Assembly (NCBI RefSeq): GCF_023973825.1
Contig: NC_090127.1
Span: 2,133,501 to 2,197,500 of the forward strand
DNA from: Plasmodium brasilianum
Lineage: Eukaryota; Apicomplexa; Aconoidasida; Haemosporida; Plasmodiidae
DNA: 64,000 nucleotides
Reading direction: 5' to 3'
Shown: in pieces, positions 35,770 through 47,594 of the stretch
Layout of the letters: every line of letters begins with the position of its first letter
Position numbering within the stretch: the stretch's first letter is position 1
Made by a program: the position numbers and the translations under genes
The notes under the pieces: model-generated
The model's input: only the letters and a program-made list of their open reading frames with translations
Told to the model about the DNA's origin: nothing
Database searches by the model: none

Positions 35770-38140
35770 TGTTAGCATGTTTGTACGCGCGCAAGTATAA
35801 GATGTTTCTCTTTCATGTTAATATACCATGATAAGTATCATTGTATATGCTGTTGAACTCTTCCTTTATTTCGACATGCTCATCAAAGTTCGGCGAACGG
35901 TCCCTCAGTTGCTAACAAAATTAAAAACGTGCACATTTGTATGTGTGCGTACAAATACATATGTACACATATTTATGTAGTGTAAATATGTACATACATA
36001 AATACATGTAAACATTGGTACATACGTATACGCAGAGGCTGCTCCTTCACTTATTACTATCATTATTATTATTACTGCCATTATTATTATTATTATTATC
36101 ATCATTATCAGTATTATTATTTTTTTTATTATATTTTTTAAGTACCTTAAAATATTCAAATCTTGCATCCTCACTGTCATCATTCTCTTGACCGTGTTGA
36201 CCATATGAAGATGAGGGGCTTTCTAATTTCATCAGTGAGTTTATTCTGCTTCTTCTGTTTATTTTTTTGTCTATTTTTTCTGCTTCACTCCTGTTGTATA
36301 TGTACTCCTGGAAACTGCTCAAGTCCTGCACACATACATACATACATACATACATACAAAAATAAATACAAAAAAGTGTATATATATACATGCACATAAG
36401 TGAGGTATGGGAGAGTATAAAAATTTAAAGGATGAACAAAACAAAAAGTAAAACAAAGCTATCTTTTAATGATCTTTTTATAACATCTGTAAGCTCCGTA
36501 ATTTCCTAAAAAAAAAAAAAATAAAAAAAATACAGCATTGGACTGAATAAGCATTCAATATATATATATATGTATGTATATATGTATATATGTGTGTATA
36601 TATGTGTGTATATATGTGTGTATATATGTGTGTATATATGTGTGTATATATGTGTGTATATATGTGTGTATATATGTATATATGTGTGTACATGCACATA
36701 TCATGAATAGGGACCGTAGACAACATTTTTTTTCTTCTCATAATTACCTCGTCCTGTTCGCAATTGTGTTTGCTGTCATTTGTTTTCACTTGTCTTCCTT
36801 TTAGCAACTCCAGATTCTTCGAAAAATATGGAAAAAAAAAAATAATAAATAAAATTAAAAAATAAATAAAATTAAAAATTAAAAATTAAAAAATAAATAA
36901 AATTAAAAAAATAATAAAATAATAGAACGGCCATTATTATTGTTATGACTATGTACTAATAGTTGCTCATATAACTATTCCTTTTTTTTCCTTTTTTCCC
37001 CATTTTTTTTTTTTGTACATGCTTTATGTTAAATGGGTTAAAAAAATTTATTTTTTTGATCCTCAAAGGTTCCTTTTCAATATTATTCCAAAATGTACCC
37101 AAATTTATTTCTTCTTTCTTGTACACTTGTATCCCTTTGTACAACTTCATGTGGAAATTCGAAAATTAAGGGGGGGTCAATGTGTATGTCATCAAGTGTG
37201 TATAGTCATGTGTATGTTGTCATGTATGTATACTATATTATATGGTTAAATGCACTTAAGCCACTTAACCACTCAGTGTTCATTCACATACGTTTTCATT
37301 TAAGGGGAAAATATAATTGTTTGGCTCTTGCTCGATATAATTTATGAAGGTATATCCTCCTATCTCTTGAGGTATTTTGAAAAGGACCTTCTCAGACTGA
37401 TTGAGAAAAAAAAAAAAAAAAAAAAAAAAAAAAGTGTAAATTTGAGTTTGTACATTATAAAACATACTTTATAGTTTCGTATGTAACGACATATAAGACT
37501 GTCTTGATATAAGTTTTGCACATGCGCCAATGAAGGAATACCTTAATTATGTCCTCGTTGATCTCTTGATCATCCAAGTTAACGTACACTCTTTTTTCTA
37601 GGAGCCTAAAGGGGCACGGGAAAAGAAAATATGGGGGAAAAAAAAAAAAAAAGAAAAAAAAAAAAGGAGTAAATAATAGTACGTATACACACATCTATAC
37701 ACATATGTACATATACACTCCCATACGAATTGGGAAAACTCAAATGCAGCATTTTTTTAAGGGGTGACTTACTCTGTATATTTATTATATAAGCTATTAT
37801 AATTTAAAATGGTATCATATGAGTTGTCTTCCCCTTTTTTAGATATATAGTGAAAACGAAGCATGGGAGAATTTTCACAACTACTTTTTATTTCAGTCAA
37901 TGTGTTGTGCATATCATCGTATGTGTCATTTAGCACATCCGTACCCTCATCCATTTCATTAGCACACGGATTATCTGAATGATGTATATTGTTATCGTTT
38001 TGGTCTAAAAAAAAAATTATCATTCATGGAAGATAAGTGAATGCACAGATGTTTGACATGATATGATATAATATGACCTTTTTTTTCGTGTGCTGTCAAA
38101 GGGGGTTCGTAAGGCAAGGAGGAGTGTAGCAAAAGAAAAA

Positions 38141-38171
<31 letters not shown>

Positions 38172-40351
38172 TGGAAAGGAAAGGAAAAGTAACAGTAATA
38201 GTAATAGTAATGGTAGTCGTAATTTTAGTAAAATAAGTATAAACGAAAAGCACCTTCTTCCCCCGTCTCCTCAACCCATATGAACTTCTCCTCTTCCGCT
38301 TCCGATATTTTTGATTTTTTCTAAAAAAAAGAAAAAAAAAAAAGTAGCATAATTATTTGTAATAAAAAAACAAAAATTATACAACTGCACTGTACACTTC
38401 GACATAATTTTTTCTTCATATGATTTATTTTGTTTTTTGTTACCTTAAATTTTTGTACTCTCTCAAAAATATTTTTTTGTCTTTTTTTCATTTTAGCTTT
38501 AGCTGTAGGTATCATAATATCTGAGTATTCCTTCGGTATGTTTAAAAGTTTTTCTTGTATGAACTGATTTTTTATTAACAACGTATTCTTTCTCTTCTCT
38601 TTTAAGTATTTCAATATGGCGGTTCTACTACCTTCCTCAACCTATGCGCAATGTACATATATATATATGTATGTATGCATGTATGCATGTATGTACGAAT
38701 CTGTGCATGCTACCAGCATACTTTTTATATATAATGATTAAGTAAATGTGTACATTTTTATACTACGAACAGTTTCTCTTTATTTTTTCATCTTTTTTCC
38801 ATTCTTTTTGCGCTATTACATTGCTATAGTTAAAATGCTTGTGCTTAAGCAGATAGTTGTACATGTGGAAAAGAACAAAATGGAAGTGGTTCACTTTCTC
38901 TACTATGGGAATCAACTCCTCTCGGTCTTCATCTTTTCTCTTTATGTAAATTTTGCATATCTATAAGGTGAACAGTAAATAATAAGAGTAAAAAGCTGAT
39001 TACGTGAAGAATGCTACAAGATGAGTAAAACTCCTATGTTTATTCTTCCTACGCAGGTGAGCACATTCGTACATATGCCCAAGCTTCGAGAAGATAAGCA
39101 TTTAAATATATGAGTACTTATTTTTATGCTATTCTTCCTTCTTTTTTTCTTTTTAATGCAAATATTTTTACATTATAGTATCCCGTCATTAATCGAGTGA
39201 AATCAGAAAAGTCCGGTTCACCTGAGTATTTCTAAAGGGAGGAAGAAGGGGAAATAAAAAAATGCATTGATAACACAGTAGGTTAAGAAGTTGGAGTAGT
39301 AAAACGAATAAACCTTGTGTATATATGCGCATTTGTATTCCTCTTTTGTCCTCCCCTACCTGCAGAAATCGTTTGCATTTATTTTTCTGGTAGCAGCTTC
39401 TGCACGTCTAACAAAAAAAAAATAAATAAATAAAAATAAAATGAAAAACGCTGAACGAACGCTGAACAAAACATCACATCCATACGATAGAGTGAACTAA
39501 AACCAAAAGGATAAATGACAAGTGCAAGAACTTCCCGCTATTATTTGATGTGTAGCCAATTATTCATACATGTACTTCCGATATATTGAAAAAGTGTCTT
39601 ATCCTTTTAGCTGAGTTGACTACTTTCTTAGGGGCTATTTCACCTTCAACCAGGATCCTTCATTAATATGTAAGAAACGAAATGGGTGAAGTGAAAATGT
39701 GGATAAAAAAATAAATATTAAAAATTAAAAAAAAAAAAAGGAACAACATAAAAATTGAGTTACTCATTTTTCTCTTTTTTCTGTAATTACGTATTCTTGT
39801 CCCTTAGTATTACTGGGCATTGCAATTTTACAATTTCTTCAAAAACTTTTACTTTATCTTTTTTTAATTCAGCATTATCTTTATAACAGTAGTCTAGAAA
39901 ATCCTTTATCTCTAATCCTATGCTTGAGAACCACAGCGACTTTTTCAGCTTTGGAAAAAAGGGCCAGAAAAAAAAAAAAAAATTATGAGCGCATTATGAA
40001 CACATTAGGAACAATGTTAAGCTGATCTTTTCTTTTTTTATCAGCATTCTTTTGTATTATTTTTTTTTGGTACCACTTTTTTTGCCTCTTCTTTTTTTCA
40101 CCTACTTGAACTTTATTTTTTGGGTCATTGCAAGAGCAACAAATAACTGAGAAATTTTCAAAATTTTTTAAAAAATTCGAACAGTTATTAATTAGTTGAC
40201 TTTTATTTTTTACTACTTCAACTTTTGTGAGTAAAAGTTGTTGGTTGTTCTTAAAGTCAAAGCTATTGATAACTACAGAGCTGTAAAATGTTCTTCTCCT
40301 GAAATTGCTGCGATATGGTGAGCACTTCATTTGCTTTTTAATTGCATTCAT
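35353..40351 (-). CDS. Conserved protein of unknown function, at least 18 exons
   Basis: I assembled this gene from consecutive minus-strand exons with GT..AG borders and fully consistent phases. Exons are 40351-40004, 39948-39791, 39657-39576, 39407-39360, 39231-39172, 38960-38820, 38641-38444, 38320-38254, 38004-37773, 37605-37542, 37396-37292, 37144-37019, 36816-36748, 36505-36455, 36325-36146, 35911-35827, 35616-35545 and 35471-35353. They total 2,205 nt, or 734 residues. I do not recognise the family. Cysteines occur as VICCSC (Cys71, 72, 74) and TCRSCYQKNKCKRF (Cys198, 201, 207), a possible metal site. The middle is mostly helical and charged (YLKEKRKNTLLIKNQFIQEK). The C-terminus reads NIRRRLNEEQMTHKGVTLED and is Lys/Glu-rich. 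No signal peptide or membrane segment is seen. The exon 12 start, the exon 14 donor (GTTTTA) and the end of exon 18 are the weakest points. Confidence 0.7.
36590..36690. repeat. 12-bp TATATGTGTGTA repeat inside an intron
   Basis: About eight copies lie between exons 13 and 14 of the multi-exon gene. Confidence 0.85.
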
Positions 40352-40934
40352 TTTGTTTCCTCTATTTTTAATTTCCAAACATAGTGATACTTGTGTGTGA
40401 GGAACTACGTGTATACACTTAACACAAAAAAGTGTAGAGGTATTTCCATCATGACAATTAACATTATTGGCTACTTACTTGATTTTACCTTGCTCGCTCA
40501 TAATTTATACTCAACATTTAAAAAAAAAAAAAAACAAGTTTCTTCTTTTTTAATATATATACATATACATATATGTACATATACATATATATATATATTT
40601 GAAGGAAGGGGGAAATATTTGAAGTGTTACAAAAAATGAAAAGAAGAGTAGGAGAGCTAATATACATGAATACCTATACAATTGTGCATTTATATATACA
40701 CGCACAGGAATGTACATGAAATATTTTTTTTTGCAAAATTCTGATTATGTAAATTCAAAAGGACGTGGTACCTCTAGTAAAGGCAACTTCAGCATGCTTG
40801 GGGAACTTTACTCGACATCGAAAAAGAAAAAAAATTAAAGTTAAAATTAAAATTAAAAGTAGCTTGACAATCAGCGAAAAAAAAAAAAAAAACTATGAAA
40901 AAACAACAAATTAACTACAAAAAGATCATAAAAA

Positions 40935-41032
40935 CATACGGTCATACGAACATACGAACATACGAACATACGAACATACGAACATACGAACATACGATCA
41001 TACGAACATACGATCATACGAACATACGAACG
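40935..41032. repeat. 8-bp CATACGAA repeat
   Basis: About eleven copies of CATACGAA with CATACGAT variants are present. They are noncoding and lie about 0.6 kb upstream of the minus-strand gene start. Confidence 0.85.
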
Positions 41033-41719
41033 GAATAAAAAATTCAACATGACGAAACGGTAAAATATAATGAATCTAATCAAAGCACAAGTCAGTGTTC
41101 ATTTTTAAAGTGGAAGCTGCATACTACGAGGAACAGCAGAGAAAGGAAAAGAAGTTTCTTCATGTTTACCGTGTATAACATTTGAACATATATATATATT
41201 TATATATATGTGTTCATATTCTCATATACGCGAATAAAAATACAATTTCAACAAAACTTTTTTTTCAAACCTCTCCCACCTTCTTTTCTTGGCAATCCTA
41301 CCTCATATTTACCACAGTTAGGAATACCCTCTCATAGTGCCATTTTCCAAAACAAACACGTGTTCATATAACCACGAAATTATATATACACATAATTAAT
41401 CATATATATATATATATACATGCATACTCAAATATATTTTTATCTGTTTTTGTACTCGTTCATTTACCCTCAAACATAATCTTATATCAGACAAATGCTT
41501 CCCTTTTTATGTCTGTTTCGAAACTCATAAGCTACGTGAACGAAGCCACACGCAGAGCGTTGCTACAGGTAGCGCAATTGAACACCCCATTATGCGCATA
41601 ACGCAGCATTAAGTAGAGTAGGCATATATAAATAATAAAATTAAAAAAGAAGAAAGAAAAAAGAAAAAAAAAATAATGAAATAATATAACGGCTAAATTA
41701 CAAAAGAGCAAAATAACCA

Positions 41720-42110
41720 AACAGCAAAAAGCAAAAAGCGAAAAGCAAAAAGCGAAAAGCGAAAAGCGAAAAGCAAATAGTGAAAAGCAAATAGTGAAAA
41801 GCAAATAGTGAAAAGCAAATAGTGAAAAGCAAATAGTGAAAAGCAAATAGTGAAAAGCAAATAGTAAAAAGCAAATAGTAAAAAGCAAATAGTAAAAAGC
41901 AAATAGTAAAAAGCAAATAGTAAAAAGCAAAATACCATATAACCAAACAGCATATAGCAAAATATGATATAACCAAACAACATACAGCAAAATACCATAT
42001 AACCAAATAGCAAAAAGCAAAAAGCAAAATATCAATTAACCAAATAGCAAAAAACAAAATACCAAATAACCAAATAGCAAAAAGCAAAATACCAAACAAC
42101 CGAATAACCA
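41720..42110. repeat. 14-bp GCAAATAGTGAAAA array and related repeats
   Basis: A homogeneous block of 14-base units GCAAATAGTGAAAA shades into GCAAATAGTAAAAA (to about 41930). Longer-period AACCAAATAGCAAAAAGC-type repeats follow, up to the start of the next gene. A nearly identical 14-base unit recurs at 56140-56262. Confidence 0.85.
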
Positions 42111-42160
42111 AACAAATAGCCTAAAACAAAGCTATAGTGCAAAAACGGCATAGCTACAAA

Positions 42161-45100
42161 ATGCATATGATTGAGTTGATAGAAAATAGAAAATTTAAGG
42201 TCATACAGAAAAGGGTAAAGGCAGAAAAATTAGAGGATTTTTTTTTTTGTTTTTTACGATATAACAATTTATACAAAGGAAAGAATAGGTACGTGTTAGA
42301 AATATGGAAAAGCATAACTAATGAAAACAAGCAGTACTACAGATATAAAGATTTCACTTTTGTCAATTTTAAATATGTGTGTGACAATTTAACTTGTATA
42401 TCAAAAAAAAAAAATAAAGATAGTCAGTATGAGGTTGTAACGCCTAGCAAAGTGTGTGAAAAGTGGAATGCTGATACGAAGGCTATAGTACATGTCTTTC
42501 TGGTGCAATTATTTCACATCGTGTTGTACAACGCGGAGATTTCAAAACGGGGTTACGAAGGTATAGCTGTTGATGTGGATATAAACTCAAGTGAAGGAAA
42601 AGTTGAAGACCCTCATGGCACTCAAAGTGCAAATCTTAACGAATCAGTGATAGGCAAAAAAGGAGGCCAAAATATAGAAAATCGCGAAAATTACGAGAAT
42701 AAACAAAATAATGAAAATTATCAAAATCGTGAGAATAGCGAATGCAGTAGCCTCACAAGCGAAGCTTTCTCCACCTTTTCGAGGCTGACTATTATAAATG
42801 AAAACAAAGAGTTCGAAATACTGTTTAATATAATTCATCCGTATATATATAGTACATATGTATCAAATATGGTTGCACACATTGTAGACTCACCTAGCGT
42901 AAATATTAGTGAGTGCTTTTTACAATATATATTGTACACATTATATAATATATATTTGCAAAATAAAAATGTGCTTTTTTTTTATTTCATTATTTACAAA
43001 AATTTGAAGAAAATAAGGAATAATATAATTAACACAATAGATATCTTAATTGAATGGAAAATTGCAAAATTTATAAAAAAAAAATATACAACTGTTATAA
43101 CAAATTTTAAATGTCTTAGACGATTTTTACTTAACATAAGTGATCGTAACACTATTGAAAATTTTGTATATTTTATTTTAACATACTTACATAATCAGTT
43201 AATTACTATTTGCCCAAATAAATTGGACATTGAATTTATATCTTATAGAAAAGAAAATAATTTATTTGAATTTTCTTTTTTTATTTATTTATCAATGCAA
43301 GATTTGTGTGAAAAAAAGAACAGATCTTTTTTTTCTAATTATAACACTCAAAAAATTAAAAGTATTCTTAAGAATGAACAAGTGGGTATATTCGACATTT
43401 ATATAGTATTATATTACATTACCAACTGCAATTGTGACAATTATGTAAAATTAAAATTTATTTTACTCACACTGATTAAAAGCGCACTTTCGCCTGACTT
43501 GTTCATGCAACATGGGGAAATTTTGTTCAGCAAATGGGGAGAAGCGGTTAAGAAGAAAATGAGAATTTCAAAGGGAGATTTGTCAAGTGGGCATACAGAA
43601 GATGCAAATTTGGATGGGGTTAATGTGGGAGTGACTAATATAGGAGGAGCTAATACACGAAGAGATCGTGTGGTAAATGAGAACAGTGGTACAAACAAGG
43701 AAGAACATCTACCCACGCAAGGAGAAATCTCAGTGCATGTTTCGAATTTGCTTACAAGTAATGACACATTGATAGAAGAATTCATAAAAAAAGAGACGTT
43801 TTATAATCTCGCGTACATTTTTAAACATATATACGCGTGTTGTTATACCATAATTAATAACAAAAGGGAATATTGCGTAAAATTTGACTCGTATGAACAT
43901 GTTGATGTTGAAAATACGACGTATAATTACAATTATTGCTACTACAGTGATGTAATTATGAATGATTGTAATTTTTTGATTGCTCCTACAACTGATGAGA
44001 CGATTAATAAAAATTATGTTATTGTTGTAGCTCTACTGATACATATGCATATTATTAGTATTAACGATATATGGAGTTGTCATCTGTTAAGGCTTGTTGA
44101 GCATAGTAATTTTTTTCAAATTTTAAATTTTTTAAAAATTAAAAAGAAGAACGTTCTTTTTTATTTAACCATATCGAGTTTTTTAAAAATAAATTATCAG
44201 TCTATGTTCAAATTTACAAAACTTCAAAAAGATATTTCTGCTGAGAAAGAATGCTGTCCTGCAGACTTCCTATATTACGTGCATTTTTATAAATACAAGA
44301 TGAAGCAAGAATATTTTTCAAAAATAAATTTATTGAGGAAAAATTTGATGGAATATAATTTTAATGAAAACAAAATAGTACATCTTATGTGTCTCCATTT
44401 AATGGATATTAAAAAATATATAATCAAGCTGCCATTGAATGTTTTAAAGAGTGTATTCAAAAACATTTTTAAGTATTTGTCTTCACCTATTCATGATGTT
44501 AAAAAAAGCATAAGTGAATATTTTAGAAATATGTGTTTAAGAATTGCCTTTTATACGTTCGAGTTAATTTTCATCATATCATCGTACATTTACTATTCAG
44601 GTCAAGTACAAAATAAACAAGAATATAATAAAAAGTTTTACATATTTTCCTTTTTTTTTAACTTAATTGATGTGTACATAAAATTTGTTGAAAAATATAA
44701 TAAAAAGAACAACACGTTCGTATTTTCTTTTCTGAACTACCAGTTTGTGCAAGCATTTTTTTTGTTTTTTGATTATACATATTGTGTTACCGTTTTGAGT
44801 ACCCACTTGAATGACAATGCAGGAAAGGAAGCGCAGATTGGAGAAGGGTACTGTCACTGCTTCTACCACAGCCGCTGCTTTGAATGTGAAAAGAGGGTTA
44901 AATGCACAAATGATATTACTTTGCTGAGTAATGAGAAAAAAAAAAGGAAAGACCAAATTTTTTTTTTGAAAAAATTTACAGATATTCGTTTTATACAAAA
45001 TGAATCGCATTCAGAGTTACCAGCAAATAGTCTAACACTTATTGAAGACTTAAACTACCACATGTACAGTTATAACAAAATTATGGAGACACATAGAAAT

Positions 45101-47029
45101 AATAAAAACGCAAAGGAAAAAAAAATTTCTGACTTGTTCAGGAAATATGGAACTTTTAACGAATATTACTCGAATAATATTATTTCGATAATTTTAAAAT
45201 TTATTAACAATAATAAAGTTGAAATAAATTGTTATTTTTACACTCTATTGCTCTATGCTGTAGCTAAATTGCACCTGTCCCAGAGCTATCGATACAGGGA
45301 AATTAACTACTTAACTTTTTTGCATCTTTTACCATGGAAAAATTGCCTCGATTTTTGTATAAAAAATAGTCAATTAAGTTGTTTTTTTTTTCAAAAATTT
45401 TATGAATGTGTTCATAATTTATTGCCAGAAATTGTCATTGAGCATTTTCATGATGATATTCATTTCACACACATATCTGGAAAAACGGAAAATTTAATGC
45501 GCTATTTTATAATGGAAAGAAAAGAAGGAGAAAATTTTCAAGGAGGAATATATCCTTATGACAGAAAGAACAATTTTAATGGGGAATGTAATTCCAAGGG
45601 CAAAGAGGGCACTATTGGGGGGCATAGTAACTCATATATTATTTTAGAAAAGGAGCAACAACATGATAGTGAGCTGGATTTCTCTAATTTTGAGTGTACA
45701 AATTTATATGAACAAATAATACGTGGAAAGGAAGTGATAAAGGTATTATTTTTTTCTGAAAATTACAAGTATACGAATGTATACTATTTAAATAAAATAT
45801 TTAAAAGTAATTTATTAAAAAATTGTATATTAATAACTACTTTTGTTAATGTATATTTTTTGAAAAGACAGGAACAACAACTGAGTAATAATAATTTTAT
45901 TGATATCATTCAGAGTTTGTTTGATGAACATGTGACTTCATATTACATTTCTATATTTCAAAACCCATTGAATTTTTTTTTAAAATGTTCAACAAAGTTT
46001 TGTAAGCTGTTAGTTGAATACGATTATATGGATAATGTAATATTTTTTATTTTTACGAAATTGTATAATTACTTATCTTTAATGCCCCCTAAGATCTCAA
46101 TGGACGACTTCCTACCGATAAATGTAGAGGACATAACATCACTTCAAGAAACAGCTATAGCACAATTTGTGCTAAACCTGAGGGAGGGAAACATAAAGGA
46201 GCAGGGGGAAAAAGAAAAGGAGGAGGTGCTTCGAAACGACAAAACATACAATGCATACAATACATACAAACCATACATACCATACAATACAGAGCAATGT
46301 GATGGTGTAACAGACATGACAGTAGAAGGAAACAAGAACAGTAACAGTAATAGCAATTGTAGTGAAATGGGAAAGAAGGAGAATAAAATTTTTGATGACG
46401 TAGTTTTTTTTTTAAAAAAAATGCATATACTAGTAAGGACCTTTAATCCAAACTGCTTAAATAGTTTGTGTGAATCGGGATTTAATGTAAAGAGCGCATT
46501 TTATTTATCTTTTTACCTAACTCCAACAATTTTTACGAATATATTTTTTTATTTAAACAATAACATAATGGCTATTGTTAATGAAAATTTTAACGTAGAA
46601 GACAACTTAAAATATTATGAACATATTCATGTAAATAAGCGAACGGATGAACATGCATTAGACCCATATAACATAATCGACAAAACATTGTTTTATCTGC
46701 AAATTGTTGTTTTTTATTTAATTGTTAATGCAAATAATAAGTTAATGGATATTTCAAATTATACGCAAAATGTGTGCACATATTTCACAAATTGCTTACA
46801 AATACATATAAAACCGCACATAGATAAGTTTATTATTTCTGTTCTACCAATCATGCTACAATATTTTTATTTCTTTCCGTTATTCATACCTTCCGCGCTG
46901 TCATATTTGACGCAAATCCCGAATTACGATAATGAGTTCTCCGAAGAAATTGCCAGGTTTGAGAAGAAAATAAGACGAATACTTGAAGTTTCGTATAAGT
47001 TTGGATCGGAGCGGAAGGCTTCATCGTGA
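42161..47029 (+). CDS. Conserved Plasmodium protein, 1,622 residues, unknown function
   Basis: This is a single long exon. The first in-frame ATG is at 42161 (MHMIELIENRKFKV); the frame opens earlier but without a Met. I recognise no domain. The sequence is rich in Phe, Tyr, Ile, Leu and Asn, with many amphipathic helical stretches and no clear transmembrane pattern or signal peptide. This suggests a helical-repeat scaffold (HEAT/ARM-like). A linker at residues about 130-205 and low-complexity stretches near 480-540 (GVTNIGGANTRRD) and 1350-1420 (YNAYNTYKPYIPYN, then NSNSNSN) interrupt ordered blocks. The C-terminus is ordered (ILPIMLQYF, FIPSALSYLTQIPNYDN). A large complex subunit is one possibility, but I would not assign a role. 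It is transcribed divergently from the multi-exon gene and convergently with MRP2. Confidence 0.8.
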   Translation: MHMIELIENRKFKVIQKRVKAEKLEDFFFCFLRYNNLYKGKNRYVLEIWKSITNENKQYYRYKDFTFVNFKYVCDNLTCISKKKNKDSQYEVVTPSKVCEKWNADTKAIVHVFLVQLFHIVLYNAEISKRGYEGIAVDVDINSSEGKVEDPHGTQSANLNESVIGKKGGQNIENRENYENKQNNENYQNRENSECSSLTSEAFSTFSRLTIINENKEFEILFNIIHPYIYSTYVSNMVAHIVDSPSVNISECFLQYILYTLYNIYLQNKNVLFFYFIIYKNLKKIRNNIINTIDILIEWKIAKFIKKKYTTVITNFKCLRRFLLNISDRNTIENFVYFILTYLHNQLITICPNKLDIEFISYRKENNLFEFSFFIYLSMQDLCEKKNRSFFSNYNTQKIKSILKNEQVGIFDIYIVLYYITNCNCDNYVKLKFILLTLIKSALSPDLFMQHGEILFSKWGEAVKKKMRISKGDLSSGHTEDANLDGVNVGVTNIGGANTRRDRVVNENSGTNKEEHLPTQGEISVHVSNLLTSNDTLIEEFIKKETFYNLAYIFKHIYACCYTIINNKREYCVKFDSYEHVDVENTTYNYNYCYYSDVIMNDCNFLIAPTTDETINKNYVIVVALLIHMHIISINDIWSCHLLRLVEHSNFFQILNFLKIKKKNVLFYLTISSFLKINYQSMFKFTKLQKDISAEKECCPADFLYYVHFYKYKMKQEYFSKINLLRKNLMEYNFNENKIVHLMCLHLMDIKKYIIKLPLNVLKSVFKNIFKYLSSPIHDVKKSISEYFRNMCLRIAFYTFELIFIISSYIYYSGQVQNKQEYNKKFYIFSFFFNLIDVYIKFVEKYNKKNNTFVFSFLNYQFVQAFFLFFDYTYCVTVLSTHLNDNAGKEAQIGEGYCHCFYHSRCFECEKRVKCTNDITLLSNEKKKRKDQIFFLKKFTDIRFIQNESHSELPANSLTLIEDLNYHMYSYNKIMETHRNNKNAKEKKISDLFRKYGTFNEYYSNNIISIILKFINNNKVEINCYFYTLLLYAVAKLHLSQSYRYREINYLTFLHLLPWKNCLDFCIKNSQLSCFFFQKFYECVHNLLPEIVIEHFHDDIHFTHISGKTENLMRYFIMERKEGENFQGGIYPYDRKNNFNGECNSKGKEGTIGGHSNSYIILEKEQQHDSELDFSNFECTNLYEQIIRGKEVIKVLFFSENYKYTNVYYLNKIFKSNLLKNCILITTFVNVYFLKRQEQQLSNNNFIDIIQSLFDEHVTSYYISIFQNPLNFFLKCSTKFCKLLVEYDYMDNVIFFIFTKLYNYLSLMPPKISMDDFLPINVEDITSLQETAIAQFVLNLREGNIKEQGEKEKEEVLRNDKTYNAYNTYKPYIPYNTEQCDGVTDMTVEGNKNSNSNSNCSEMGKKENKIFDDVVFFLKKMHILVRTFNPNCLNSLCESGFNVKSAFYLSFYLTPTIFTNIFFYLNNNIMAIVNENFNVEDNLKYYEHIHVNKRTDEHALDPYNIIDKTLFYLQIVVFYLIVNANNKLMDISNYTQNVCTYFTNCLQIHIKPHIDKFIISVLPIMLQYFYFFPLFIPSALSYLTQIPNYDNEFSEEIARFEKKIRRILEVSYKFGSERKASS

Positions 47030-47594
47030 TACGGTAATTAGGGTGATTTTTTTTAGTTTTTTTTTTTTTTTTTTTTTTCTAGCTATTTTTAATAAATATA
47101 TATAACAAATTTTAATTTTTCTAGCTATTTTTAATAAATATATATATAACAAATTTTAATTTTTCTAGCCATTTTTGACCTTTTTTTGGCTTTTTAGCAA
47201 ACTGATACGAAAGATACGAAAAGGTTTGCGACATGATTATATATACATGGCATATATATTTAAATGTATACAATACAAAACAAGAGTTGGATGTACGTTT
47301 GTAGGAATTAATAAGCAGGAAAAGAGTGCACGTAAAATTTGCACGAATTATACGCAAAACTGTTAAGAAATTAACGTAAAAGTAAAAGCGGTAAACAAAT
47401 ATCAGTGGAAATTTAATTAAAGCGTAATATGTAAAAAGGAAAAAATTAAAAAGAAAAAAAAAAGGATGACAAAGTAAAGCAAAAAGGGGATGAACAAATG
47501 AAGAATACAATTACGTAAAGCGGTGATAAAGTAAAATGGTGGAGAATCAATTTGGTGAAAAACGGAATATGTGCAAAAAGCACAGCTCTCACTG
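47030..47594. other. Convergent intergenic region with a direct duplication
   Basis: This is the 3'-3' gap between the 1,622-residue gene and MRP2. It contains a T run (about 47060-47078). A segment of about 45-50 bases beginning TTTTTCTAGCTATTTTTAAT is directly duplicated at about 47072-47170. No gene is seen. Confidence 0.65.

Larger units (their letters stand above)
40352..42160. other. Divergent promoter region with minisatellites
   Basis: This stretch separates the first exon of the minus-strand multi-exon gene from the plus-strand gene at 42161. Both promoters should lie here. It contains an 8-bp repeat and a 14-bp repeat (listed separately), T- and A-rich tracts and no supported gene. 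Confidence 0.6.
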
